Assembly: GCA_033558025.1 (NCBI GenBank)
Contig: JAUCEF010000006.1
Span: 4,278,001-4,342,000 of the forward strand
DNA: 64,000 nt
Direction of reading: 5' to 3'
Origin: Phytophthora sp. 'mugwort'
Lineage: Eukaryota > Oomycota > Peronosporomycetes > Peronosporales > Peronosporaceae
The notes under the pieces are model-generated. The model was not told the DNA's origin. It was given only the letters and a program-made list of their open reading frames with translations, and did no database searches. The position numbers were made by a program, and so were the translations under genes. This document shows, piece after piece, positions 42,740 to 52,289 of this stretch (position 1 is the first letter of the stretch; the number at the start of each line of letters is the position of its first letter).

Positions 42740-44390
42740 TGTAACATCCTCGGTATGTCATGTTCAGCGCCGAACAAAGACGTTGTCCACGCGCTTTTCA
42801 TCCAGAAGACAGTTACCGACTGGAAATGCAAGTTGTGCTCGAAAACCTTCGCTCAAGCGTCCAGAAAAGGCTATACAAACCTAGTCGATCATCTACTACG
42901 CAAGTACCGTCGTGATGTTGTAAACGATTCCTTTCAATAGGTGCAGCAGGAAGGCATTCAAGCGTGCGCGTTTGCTAAGGTCGATCCTGCTGAAAGGAAG
43001 GTTCACGACAGGATTAAATGGACCGTCATGGAGAACCGTGAGATAAGCTTCTGCGAGCACACTTGTGCGCAAGACACCAAGCTGTCGCCATTATCTACGA
43101 AAACACTGATATCGAACATGGCTATCTTACGTTGGATGTTATCGACACTATCCAGCTGAGTTGAAGGGCAGGAAGATTGGTATTCCGTTCGACGCGCGGG
43201 TCATCCAATGGATACCACTTTGTTGTGGTGCTTGCTGTCGCTGGTCTGCAGGAATCTGTGTCTAGGGTCAAGACTGAATTGCAGTTATCTGAACGCTCTG
43301 ACGCCGAATCCGTCTCTCCACTACCTACCCGACGTCAATATCTGCTTAGTTTTCAACCTATCAACCCAAGGCACTACGACCCGGCAAAGTAATTTTTTTT
43401 AATGCGGATGCAATTATTCAACTTTGCGACGAGGCACTGGACAAATACGAGATTGAGGTAAGTCAGCTCTGCTTTCGAGTTGGCGATAACGCCAGCGCGA
43501 ACTCCAGTATTGGTCGCAAAATTAACCTCTTTTGATTGGTTGCACCAGTCACAGGCTGAATCTAGCCGTCCAGAGCCACATTGGTCTTTTCAGCAACGAG
43601 TTGGTCATGATTGCGTCGTTAATGCGCCACTTGCGCACCTCAAAGCAAAAAAAAACGTCCTACGCAAGATGGAGTGTTCTATGCCTGTTCAGAAAATTCG
43701 ACGCGCTGGTCAAGCGCTTGTCTGATGATCGCGCGGTACTTGATGATTGAGTAGTTAGTGTACTACTCCCAACACCTAAACAAAAAATCAAGATCATGTC
43801 TATCTTTAAGGACCTGAAGAAGTTTCAATCTGTCAACACGACTCTACAGCACTTGGATGGTATACTGTTGAAAGACATGCGTAATTGGTTCGACAAATCA
43901 ATGGAGACGTTCGAGGCAGAGCGTACTTGCTCCAAGCATCTTACTACAACGGCCAATGTGGTGACATCTCCGGCTTTCGAAGACGGAATTGTGTAAATTT
44001 TAAAGCGGTCGCGAGAGTGAACTCACTCATAGTGAAAAAAATCGCTAGCGAAATTCGAGCTACCGGTTATCATCCCTCTGCTGGCCAACATCACCAACAA
44101 AAGCAACATTGGGTTTGCACAAGCTGCTCTACAAGAGAAACAGGCTGTGAGTGACTCCAAGTATGTCGATCTAGCGTGGATACCACCAACATCTGATGAT
44201 GTTGAGCGACTTTTATCGCTGGCTGGGAAGGTATGTAGCGATCATCGGCAAGGGATGCTGCCAACCAAACTCGAGATGTTGGTGTTTCTTCGTTACAACC
44301 GCTCCATATAGGATGAACTCTCTGTGGCACGTGTATTAAGGGCGAGAAGTCAAACAAGAAAGCGTAAGCGACAGCAGACAGTGCTTGTAA
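42740..44390 (+). pseudogene. hAT-superfamily transposase pseudogene
   Basis: An N-terminal BED-type zinc finger reads WKCKLCSKTFAQASRKGYTN and LVDHLLRK, giving C-x2-C and a following His. The middle carries CFRVGDNASANSSIGRKINL, then a segment like CTSHRLNLAVQSHIGLF, matching the GDNCxxN and SHRLNLAV blocks of hAT transposases. The C-terminal dimerisation region has YVDLAWIPPTSDDVERLLSL and MLPTKLEMLVFLRYNRS. The three parts are in order on one strand but separated by stops and frameshifts. The element probably inserted into the MULE/Ulp1 copy that flanks it. Confidence 0.75.
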
Positions 44391-44499
44391 ACGGGAATGT
44401 TCTATACGTTGAGAGAAATTGCATAAGTTGTCTATGTCATCTTACATAATAGACTATGGTCCATAATGGATGGAATCGAATTTTGTCCCCTTCCATCAA

Positions 44500-44977
44500 T
44501 AGTCCATTACCATTTGCGGGTGGCTGATTCGAATTATTCCCTCTGTCTTTGGATTAGTGGTCGAAGGAATGTTATATATGGACCTTGTAAAAGTCAAGAA
44601 GATCGTAGCATGCGTCTCAGATGAACTAATCCTGGTCCCAATATGCTCTGGAAACAACCACTGGTCTGCGGTGATGGCCAATTTGCCACTCGACGTATTG
44701 CTTCTATACGACTCAATGCAATTCCGTTATCTACGGGGTGTTCGAGTAACTGCACAAGTATTAATTCCAGTTCTGTCCCGAGAAATCTGCAAGCGTCTAC
44801 GGATTCAAACCTACGAGGCGGAGTTGGGGATACAGCTATATAATTACAACTACGGCATGTATGTGCAGATAGCATTCGAAATTTTCAAAGGGACTCCACC
44901 GTTGGGCCAACTGGACAAGAAAAAATGATGTATCTTAAGTACAGGTACATTCGGCTCTGCCTGTAAAGACTTAGTAG
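44500..44977 (+). pseudogene. Ulp1-like (C48) cysteine protease tail of a MULE
   Basis: The frame reads SDELILVPICSGNNHWSAVM, with the catalytic His in NHW. It then reads LLLYDSMQFRYLRG, with the Asp in YDSM, and ELGIQLYNYNYGMYV, where Ulp1-type proteases normally have an (N/D)CG motif carrying the nucleophilic cysteine. Here the codon is TAC (Tyr), one transition from TGC. A frameshift in the A-run near 44926 cuts off the C-terminus, which continues as MMYLKYRYIRLCL in another frame. Ulp1 domains are known cargo of MULEs. With no cysteine this copy cannot be catalytic. Confidence 0.6.
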
Positions 44978-45197
44978 AATGCCGTTAAGCTACACTGGCA
45001 CAATGAATTTGTTTGGCTTTCGAAACAAACTCCCAGCGATGAAGAAAATATGTATCAGGCGCTTCGTGTTTACTTTGCACACTGTCTCTTTGCCAGTCAA
45101 ATATCCAGAGCACCTACCCAAAAGACAAAGCTGGTTAGAATCCACCTTGCACAGGTACACAATCTGAAACTGCGGCATATTGCAAGCCTGGATCCGC

Positions 45198-45783
45198 CTA
45201 CCTGGAATGTCCGCTTGCTGTAGTTACCAGGTACCGCTCGAATTCATCCCAATCGGCGAGCATTTTGACGTCTGGTGAGGACTTCCACGAGTTCGCCCCG
45301 AGGGACGACTTCGTATGCATCTTCATCTGCTGAAGCCGCTGTGCCGAAATATACTCGGCAGTGTCCTCCCCAGAATCGGAGTCTGAAGACGGCCCTAACG
45401 TTGAAGACTGAGAGGCTTGGCTGCCATGCGTGCGTCTTTCCGTGCGAGCCGTCGGTCGCTGCGTGCCGAAAGGGCTCCCGAGAGGATGTGCGGCACTTCT
45501 TGGCATGGTTGCGTCCGCGCGAGTGACGTCTCCCACGCTTCATAGAGTGCCTCTGTTTCGTGGCGGTAGTCGCAGGTGGTGGGCTGTCGGAATCCGCGTC
45601 ACCTTCAGCCTCCTCGCTCCATTCACGGGCAGACGGACCTTGTTCCTCGTTCCTGTCGTTCTCCACTGACTCCGTCTGGCGTCTGGGGCGTCGACGCCCT
45701 TCCGGCGAACCGGCTTGCGGTGGCGTGTGCTGCGTTGGGTGGGGAGCCCGGATTTCTATTGGGAAGGGGAAGTCGACAGCCAT
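45198..45783 (-). pseudogene. Fragment resembling a MULE N-terminal region
   Basis: A minus-strand frame carries a low-complexity basic and Ser-rich N-terminus, then SSPDVKMLADWDEFERYLV. In oomycete MULE proteins I recall a comparable W(D/E)EFE.Y(L/M) segment precedes the DNA-binding region. The downstream part of such a protein is absent here. The GC-rich frame makes long shadow frames likely, so only the short downstream segment supports the call. Confidence 0.3.
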
Positions 45784-46102
45784 CCAATTCGCGCGGGCGT
45801 GAGTGACGGTTCGTAGTTAGGTCTAAACAATCGGCGGAGAATAGGCAATACACTGTCCCACTGTGGCCCCGCCAATGACCTTTTAAAGACTGTGCATGAA
45901 GCCACTCCCGGATTAGTCGGGAGAGAATTGCACAAACACTTGCATCCATAAGGGCTAACACTGTTACATAGCAACCAGCACCAATAGTACCCTAACCCGA
46001 TTATGTGTCGCATGATGGCGCCACGAAGACACGCGCCGTGGCCGTGCCCCAAAACGCGTTCTCGCACAATCCAACTTGCCGCGGTGGGAGCACGGGCAAT
46101 AG

Positions 46103-46435
46103 AACCTGGCGCTGCACAGCGAGCCGCCGCCGGCGGCCACGATGACCAGTAGCAACGGCCTGGTGCCGTGCTGCGAGGCGATGGCGCCAGCCATGAGGAT
46201 CGGCCACCTGCAACAGAAGCCCGCTGCCGACCAGTAGGAGCCCAGCGCCGGCAAGGAGAACCGACCGCATGCCGCAAAAACCCGCCGACGACCACCAGCA
46301 TCGACAGGAGCCTGGCGTCGAGCCGTGAGGCGCTAGTGCCCGCCTGGAGAACCGGCCGCGTGTTGCAGGAGCACTCCGCCGACCACTCTGAGCAGCGACG
46401 GCTTGATGCTGCGAGGTACCGTCGTCGAGGGGCAG
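46103..46435. repeat. Imperfect GC-rich tandem repeat
   Basis: Segments starting with GAACC or GGAGAACCG, followed by GGCCGCGTG-type sequence, CCGCCGAC, CCA and a GGAGCC-type block, recur at about 46103, 46197, 46254 and 46338. Spacing is variable (about 57-94 bases), which indicates a diverged minisatellite. It gives long open frames on both strands that are probably meaningless. Confidence 0.45.
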
Positions 46436-46550
46436 GTGCCAACATCGAGTACGTCGGATATGTTCATCATTTGTTTGGGAAACAATTGCATGACGTTAGA
46501 ATTGACTTCTGTTATGCTATGACATTGTACTGTAGCGGAAGCAGCTTAAT

Positions 46551-47790
46551 TTACTCAAGTGCGAGAGCTGCACCGCTGTTCGACGGGCGTCCATGAGGCT
46601 GAGTACCGGCTTCGCGTCGGCGCTTGCGTGCACCTCGATACACCAGCGTTGCCCGGCCGTTCAAGTCACTGCTTCCGCGCACAGAGAGCGCGAAGAACAC
46701 GTGCACGCAAGACCCAAACTTGCTGCACATGCGGCAAGGACACACCTGGCACTTGCCGTCTGCCGGCCAGCCCTCGTCCAGCATCCCCAGCGCTACACCA
46801 TAGCAGCAGAGACGCGGCTCAACTGCGCGCTCACTGGAAAGTTCTCTGTCGTGCGGCTCGAAACCTCATCGTATACTCTAGGTGTTGGCAAACTGACCAC
46901 CCGAGCTATGCTGTCTGGGTCAGCCATGCGTCCACCAAGCAGGAACACGATGGCGCTCCCGTCCACGCAGGGTTCGAGCAGTAATCCCTACGATGAAGCG
47001 CTGCATCGCGTCGGATGAGTCTTGCGTCAGGTGTGGGCGAGTTTGCAGAAGGGCGCAGTCGGATACACTTACTTTCGCACAATGTGAAGAGCTGATCCAG
47101 CATAGTGCCGATCTTGAGCTTGCGACGCATAGTAACGTCGTGATTTATAAGGCGGCGTTAAGGTCCGAACAGATTGTTTGTACTTGCGGACCCGCTGGGC
47201 GTGTGGTAGCACTTCCAGCGCCCCGTGCGGGTAAGCCACACCGTGGCAAATATGTAGAAAACGCAGAGAGCTGCGGCACCATTGCCCAGCGCCTCTGCAC
47301 TTCATCCAGTTTCACGAAAAACTCTTCGTTACTCATCGTGAAGTGGAGCTTGTGCAGATCCTCCATTACAAAAGCAACCACAAATGGGGGAGTGACCACG
47401 TCTTTCCAAATACCTTTTTGTCTACATGAAATTAGCACATTAGAAAGCGCACATCGGCGCCTAAGACGTCATGTATAGCGTCTACTGCGCGATGTCCACG
47501 TCGCCCATCACGTACTGAACGCGCAGCGGCTTGAAAGTGACGGCAGCGAATGCACGCTGCAGCAGCTGCAGCACCTCCGTGAACTGGTGCTGATGCTGCG
47601 ACACAATAAACACCGCGAGCGGATGAAAGTGACGATCCCAGGTCTCGGACATGAGACTGGTTTCCTTGCGGAAACAAGTGGAGTCTTTTATAGACACCAG
47701 GCTGAACGTAAATTAGCCGTGTTCGTGATGCCATGGCAGCGGCACACGACAAACAAAAGGAGTATTCTGACAAGAATGGAAGAGGAAACT
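46551..47790 (-). pseudogene. SWIM-type MULE transposase pseudogene
   Basis: Reading leftward, the DDE region has RHFHPLAVFIVSQHQHQFTE and PLRVQYVMGDVDIAQ. This is followed by KGIWKDVVTPPFVVAFVMED, KLDEVQRRWAMVPQLSAF and MRRKLKIGTMLDQLFTLCES. It ends in a SWIM zinc finger, CQVCPCRMCSKFGSCVHVFF, at about 46745-46690 and a basic tail GARKRRREAGTQPHGRP. The arrangement is that of SWIM-containing MULEs, a different subfamily from the copy at 40.3 kb. Frames change at least three times. Confidence 0.7.
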
Positions 47791-47836
47791 TAAAAGTGTT
47801 TAAGTTGGGGATTTAGTCCTACTAGACACTAGGAAC

Positions 47837-48774
47837 TTGCCACTCGCCACGGTAAGTTCCGTTGGGAGCAACAGGCTGAAGCACCGCTTCATTGGACCCT
47901 TCGCTGTCCTGGCCAGGCATGGTGTAACATATACCATTGACCTGCTTAAGTCGATGACGACCCACCCGACGTTCTACGTGGGCCGTCTGAAGCGGTACCA
48001 TGATCCGCAGGGCTCACAGGCCCCAGATCTCCAAAGCGAGGCTGCGACTCTTCTCTCTGAGCGCGCCCAGAGCCAGAAGCCCAGGTCCCTTGCGGGGCCG
48101 CGAAAGGGGCTCCATACGAAGGAACCCCGGCTGCATACGCCGAGTATGAGCCATAGTGATACGGCTGGGAGTACGCAGGAAGCGCTCCCGCATGGGGGCA
48201 CAGGCCGCAGGAGGTCCCGAATGCGAGACACCTCCCGTTGGACTCGGTCCATGGACAGCCAAAGGCATCCAGACGTTGGAAGAACTCGCCCACGTCATTT
48301 GTACGGCGGTCGACCCGCCCTTCAAGGGCCGACAAGTTATCCGCCAGACGATTCACGTCGTCTCGAATCGGCCAAAGGACCCCAGCGCTCCCGGCCTGGG
48401 CGGCAGCAGCCCCGCCCTCACCAAGTCCAAGCGCAATCTCAAGCGCAACGCGACGACGAAGAACGGTGTCTTCAATGACCCGAGGTGGAGCCGAAGGCGT
48501 CACGCCAGGTCCTGAACCGGACCGGAGGGCGGCGCCTCATACTTGTACTCGTTCGAGGGCATCACCGCCTCTCCTCGACCGTAATGGGGAGACCCACTAC
48601 TACGTGAAGCGTGTGCTCCAGGAGCGGCGCGTTCACGAGAAGCGCCAGCTCCGCGTGAATTGGAGAGGGTACTCGGAAGCTGAGTGCTCCTGGGAGCCGT
48701 ACGAACGGCTCCAGGCTGACTACCCGAAAGCTGTGCGGATCTGGGCACAGAATCGGCGACGGCTTCGTAAGTAG
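47837..48774 (+). pseudogene. Ty3/Gypsy integrase C-terminus and chromodomain
   Basis: The first part (47837-48005) reads NRLKHRFIGPFAVLARHGVT and THPTFYVGRLKRYHDP, the GPF...VG.LKRYHDP end of Ty3/Gypsy integrases. After a linker and a change of frame, the second part (about 48570-48774) reads PPLLDRNGETHYYVKRVLQE, QLRVNWRGYSEAECSWEPYE and RLQADYPKAVRIW, a chromodomain of the kind carried by chromoviruses. Chromodomains guide integration toward marked chromatin. The upstream pol is missing. The linker overlaps a gag-like frame on the other strand. Confidence 0.7.
47946..48571 (-). pseudogene. Gag-like frame opposite the integrase-chromodomain linker
   Basis: The minus strand reads MPSNEYKYEAPPSGPVQDLA, then after a frame change a 185-codon frame. 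That frame has a coiled-coil-like DDVNRLADNLSALEGRVDRR and a low-complexity YSQPYHYGSYSAYAAGVPSY tract. Both features are typical of retroelement gags and unlikely for random antisense. However, it lies exactly where the plus-strand element has its linker, so it is either an inserted gag piece or a shadow frame in GC-rich sequence. Confidence 0.35.
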
Positions 48775-48849
48775 TTCGGGCTTTCTTGCCCAAACGGGGT
48801 GGGGTCGTAGCGCCAAGACCATACCGGCGCTCATCAGAGCGCTAGAAGC

Positions 48850-50036
48850 AGAATGCTTCTGCAGTTCTCGAGAGAGCTGCCGTTTGCCAACCACACGGGC
48901 AAACTCAATACGCAGATCTTGGAGGTCAAGAATGGCCTCCAGGGTGAGATCCTGCCAGGGACCCCCAGTTGTCTCTGTGAACAGCGCGTAGCTGCCCACT
49001 TCCAAAAGACGGCCTCGGCCTCTTGGAAGGAGTCATAGTTGGGAGCATCACGGCTGGATAGCCCCACACAGTTCGCAGTCCCGACCGGAGCTCTGTCTTC
49101 TTTCGCCGGCTCGCGAACCCCTTGAGCGGGATGTTGTGCGGTGCCAGGAGCACGCACCGAGCGATGGTCACGTTCTGGAGCAGGGGCTGCTTGGCCACCA
49201 GGTGGCGCTCATAAGCGCCCCGAGATGAGTGCCCGCCAAGAAGCACGCGAGGCGACTGGGGGAGCTGACCCATGTAGGCGCCGGCTCCGTGGGACTCCTC
49301 AGGAGGGAAAAACCCGGGAGCGTAAGGCGGTTCCCCACGAACAGGTGAAGAGTACTTCACAGGCGACCGGGTCGCCGGGGCCCGCACTCCCTTATGTCGA
49401 GCAGCCTGGTACTCCGACTGCTGCCCGACGAGATCGTTGGAGATCTCTCGGCCGACTTGGCCCTCTTCTTCCTCAACGGAAGAAGAGCTGAAAAGGCCCT
49501 TGTTCGTGAAAGTGATGGTCCCATACCCTTCACGGATCGGAGACCGGAAGCGGCCCGCACGCTATGGATGACTTCCGAGGCTGCTGCAGCCTTAGCAGCC
49601 CTGACGCGGGTAGTTGCCTCAGCGAGCGTCAAGTTCGTGACCGGAGAACGAGGTTTCTCTTCGTCCTCCTTGGGTGAGCGAGGGCTTCCCTGGCGCTCGG
49701 GCATCTTCGGCTCGTCGCCATCGTCGCTGTTATGGCTAGCCAGCGGGGTACGGGACTCAAGCGAGTCCGACTGGCTCGGGTCGCCATCAGACCCCTTGAC
49801 GAGCGGGATTTCGTTATCTCCCCAGGACATGGGAGACTTGTCCGAGTCCTCCTCATAGTCCTCGAGAAGCTCATGGTCCTCATCAGGCGGTTCAGGTGCC
49901 TTGGGGGTCATCGTAGTCACCTTGGTGGATCCCTTAGCGGCAGAGGCTTTGCCGGACGGCTTAGCTCTTAGCCTGCTGCTTGAAAGTAACAGGCTTGGCA
50001 GGCGCTTTCGCACCGCTGCCAGACCAAGTCTTGGTC
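48850..50036 (-). pseudogene. Gypsy-type gag, frameshifted, minus strand
   Basis: A start near 50036 gives MTKTWSGSGAKAPAKPVTFK. After a frameshift near 49965 comes an acidic Ser/Pro/Asp/Glu-rich region (DEDHELLEDYEEDSDKSPMS; TNLTLAEATTRVRAAKAAAA). The tail contains PPYAPGFFPPEESHGAGAYM, then YDSFQEAEAVFWKW and LTLEAILDLQDLRIEFARVV. This has the layout of an oomycete Gypsy gag but no zinc knuckle was found. At least three frames are needed. The LTR-like sequence at 50155-50530 lies upstream in the expected place. Confidence 0.45.
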
Positions 50037-50154
50037 ATGCTTGAGGCTGACGTGGAAGCCGAAGAAAAGAAGAGCACGCGGAAGTGCTCGGGTCAAAAGG
50101 AAATGAGCCGGCTGCGGAAACCAACCGCAGCGAAGTCGATGTAATTCGACTTGG

Positions 50155-50355
50155 AGGTATACCCAAGTACACTAAGTGATGGAGCTAAACATCACTATGA
50201 CATCGACGGTAATGACGTCATGGATAGGTACCACAGATATGGTACACAGACCTCAGAGCCACTCAATAGGATAACATCTAGGGTACTTTATAGGTGACTA
50301 ATAGTTAGTATGTAGACGCATTAAAAGGAGTCACCTATAAATATATTCAGTCTTA
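50155..50355 (-). repeat. LTR-like repeat, left arm of an inverted pair
   Basis: This arm matches the reverse complement of 50807-51014. Shared blocks include ACCCAAGTA, AATAGGATAACAT, TATAGGTGACT and ACCTATAAATATATTC. It contains an internal inverted repeat, TATAGGTGAC at 50289-50298 and GTCACCTATA at 50330-50339. It lies directly upstream of the minus-strand gag, consistent with a 5' LTR. Confidence 0.6.
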
Positions 50356-50420
50356 ATTCTACCTAATTTGGTAACAGTCCCACAGGCCAGGGACTAGTGA
50401 ACTGCCGTTCACTGAGAGTT

Positions 50421-50440
50421 TATATACTCTCCGGAAGTCG
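50421..50440. promoter_or_regulatory. Palindromic TATA-like motif between the inverted arms
   Basis: The sequence GAGAGTTTATATACTCTC is a near-perfect palindrome holding a TATA-box-like core. On the minus strand it would be a promoter element of an LTR driving the gag to its left. The role is inferred from position. Confidence 0.3.
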
Positions 50441-50806
50441 CACTTCCTGTACGCAAAGTCTTTTGTGCCCCATCACACCTCCCCATCACTTGGAGGAATG
50501 AGCGCTGACCTTGGAGGAATGAGCGCCAGGCCATACAGAGGAATGCTGACCACCAAATTTTCCTATCACTTAGTATAGGAATTTGTATGAGATGCTAGTC
50601 AGTGATTCTGTTCGTATATTTTGTCCGGCAGCCAAACCAGATTGTATGTGACTCCCCCTCAAACGATTAAATCCGCAACGTTAAGACATATCCGGTGCTC
50701 CATACCGTATTCCACACAATTTATCGAAAGCAGAGCTTTCAACTCACAATAATAGCTGATTTAGTAGCAAAAGTATAGGTGTTCGTATACTTTGGCCAGG
50801 AGTGTA

Positions 50807-51014
50807 TAAGACAGAATATATTTATAGGTGATCTCCTTAATACTTACATACAAACTGTATGTCACAAACTGTAAGTCACCTATAGAGTATCCTAAATGTT
50901 ATCCTATTGGGTGGCTATGAGTTCCTTGTACCATATGTGTGGTGTCCACCGTGACGTCATCGCATTAACGTCTTTATGATATTGGCTACATCACTAGTGC
51001 TACTTGGGTACACC
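50807..51014 (+). repeat. LTR-like repeat, right arm of an inverted pair
   Basis: Opposite-orientation counterpart of 50155-50355, including the internal TATAGGTGA...GTCACCTATA inverted repeat (about 50823 and 50875-50884) and a TACTTGGGTACACCAC end. Similarity is clear but imperfect, so the two arms are old relatives rather than a recent duplication. No recognisable coding region follows it on the right. Confidence 0.55.
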
Positions 51015-51264
51015 ACTCTGAAGACGTAGAATCTGGTACTACCTTGCCCATGATGCATGTGGTAGTGCGAAAAGAAGGACTTGTCCCTCTTCATGTAACT
51101 CCCTTACACATTGACTACAGTTAAGGTGTGTGGTTACACGAATGGGTATTTAACGCAACGATGTTTTGCTGCCGACCGCTGCGAGGGGGCTCCGATTGGA
51201 TAAAACCATCTTTTGCTGCTGAGCGAAGCGAATGCGGTCAACAACGCGATATGAGCAGTGTAAC

Positions 51265-51540
51265 GAGCTGAAACAAACGGGTTGAGACGCGGTAGGCGTT
51301 GTGCAGTGAGCTGGAACAGCGAGCGGAACGGGTTGCGATAGACACAGGAGTAGTGAAGCGAGCTGGCGCAGCGAGCGAAACGGGTTGGGACCACGATACG
51401 GATAATGAAACAGGCTGGAACAGCGAGTGGAACGGCTGCGACCCAACACGCGAGCATGCCCCGTGAAACGGATCGGGTTGCGACGAGATGTATCGATCTG
51501 GAACAAGAAGCGGAACGGGTTGGGACCAGAAACACGGGCG
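51265..51540. repeat. Minisatellite of about 52-bp units
   Basis: Five imperfect units start at about 51265, 51308, 51360, 51412 and 51495. Each begins GAGCTGG or similar, then AACAGCGAGCGGAACGGGTT. The first unit carries a short deletion, and there is an extra half unit before the last one. The region lies between the inverted LTR pair and a mariner fragment. Confidence 0.75.
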
Positions 51541-51689
51541 GCACTCGGCTAGTGCAGATGTACTACCTCCGTCCTACAAGATATTTAATATTTAAATGTG
51601 GCGTCGTAGACACACGTATGTTACAACAATTTCATTGATCAATTGTTTTGCGCCGAATGCTAACTCGTGGCGCTCATTTCGCCAATCCC

Positions 51690-52200
51690 CCAGTCCCAAA
51701 AAACGTATGGTCTCCACCATCGACCCACCACCATCTATTAAGCCCCTAAATCATGAGCAGTTGATACGTTGCCGCCTGGAGCGTATGGTGAACGGGAGCC
51801 CCCCCCCCCCCCAACACCGCGGTTCCATCAACGAAGCGGCCGCGCAATTCGGCTGCACGCGGCAGACAGTGAGCGCGGTATTTCGCGCATGTGACGATGA
51901 GCCATCTGATAGTCAATGGGAACAGCCCGCATTTGGACCCATGGAATTCGGGAGGCAATCAAAGCTGTGCCTGCCTTCGAATGCACCTCCTACGGGGCGG
52001 TAGAATCTGTCACGGGCATTCCTCGCGCTACCCTGCGCGTCTTGTAGCCAAACTCGACGGCGCTCGCCGCATCACAGGGTCTGCGAAGCCGTATCTCAAC
52101 CATATTCAAATGAAGAAAGCGCATTCAGTTTGCACTGGTACTACCGTGCTCGCCGGAGGCCTTTCGAAACAGCCAAGGCTGCGCTTAATGTGATTGTTGT
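51690..52200 (+). pseudogene. Mariner-like transposase N-terminal fragment
   Basis: The frame reads LNHEQLIRCRLERMVNG, and after a C14 homopolymer (51799-51812) GSINEAAAQFGCTRQTVSAV. This is a helix-turn-helix like that of oomycete mariner-like proteins. In a shifted frame the next segment resembles VPAFECTSYGAVESVTGIPR. The catalytic domain is missing. The homopolymer adds a run of prolines not expected in the family. Confidence 0.5.
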
Positions 52201-52289
52201 GTAGGAGCGGTAATTTCTCAGAGTAGTTGCCCTAAAATTGGTCTATTTTTTACCCCTTAGGGATTTGTTAAAAATTTCTTATCGTTATG

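Noticed and set aside
45560..46445. Overlapping GC-rich frames on both strands (229 and 179 codons minus, 142 codons plus)
   Set aside because: Stops are rare in GC-rich repeat sequence. Composition is arginine/alanine/serine low complexity and no frame has a recognisable domain except the short MULE-like piece listed.
51265..51540. Regularly spaced repeats suggesting a CRISPR array
   Set aside because: The units are contiguous tandem copies without unique spacers, there are no cas genes, and the DNA is eukaryotic.
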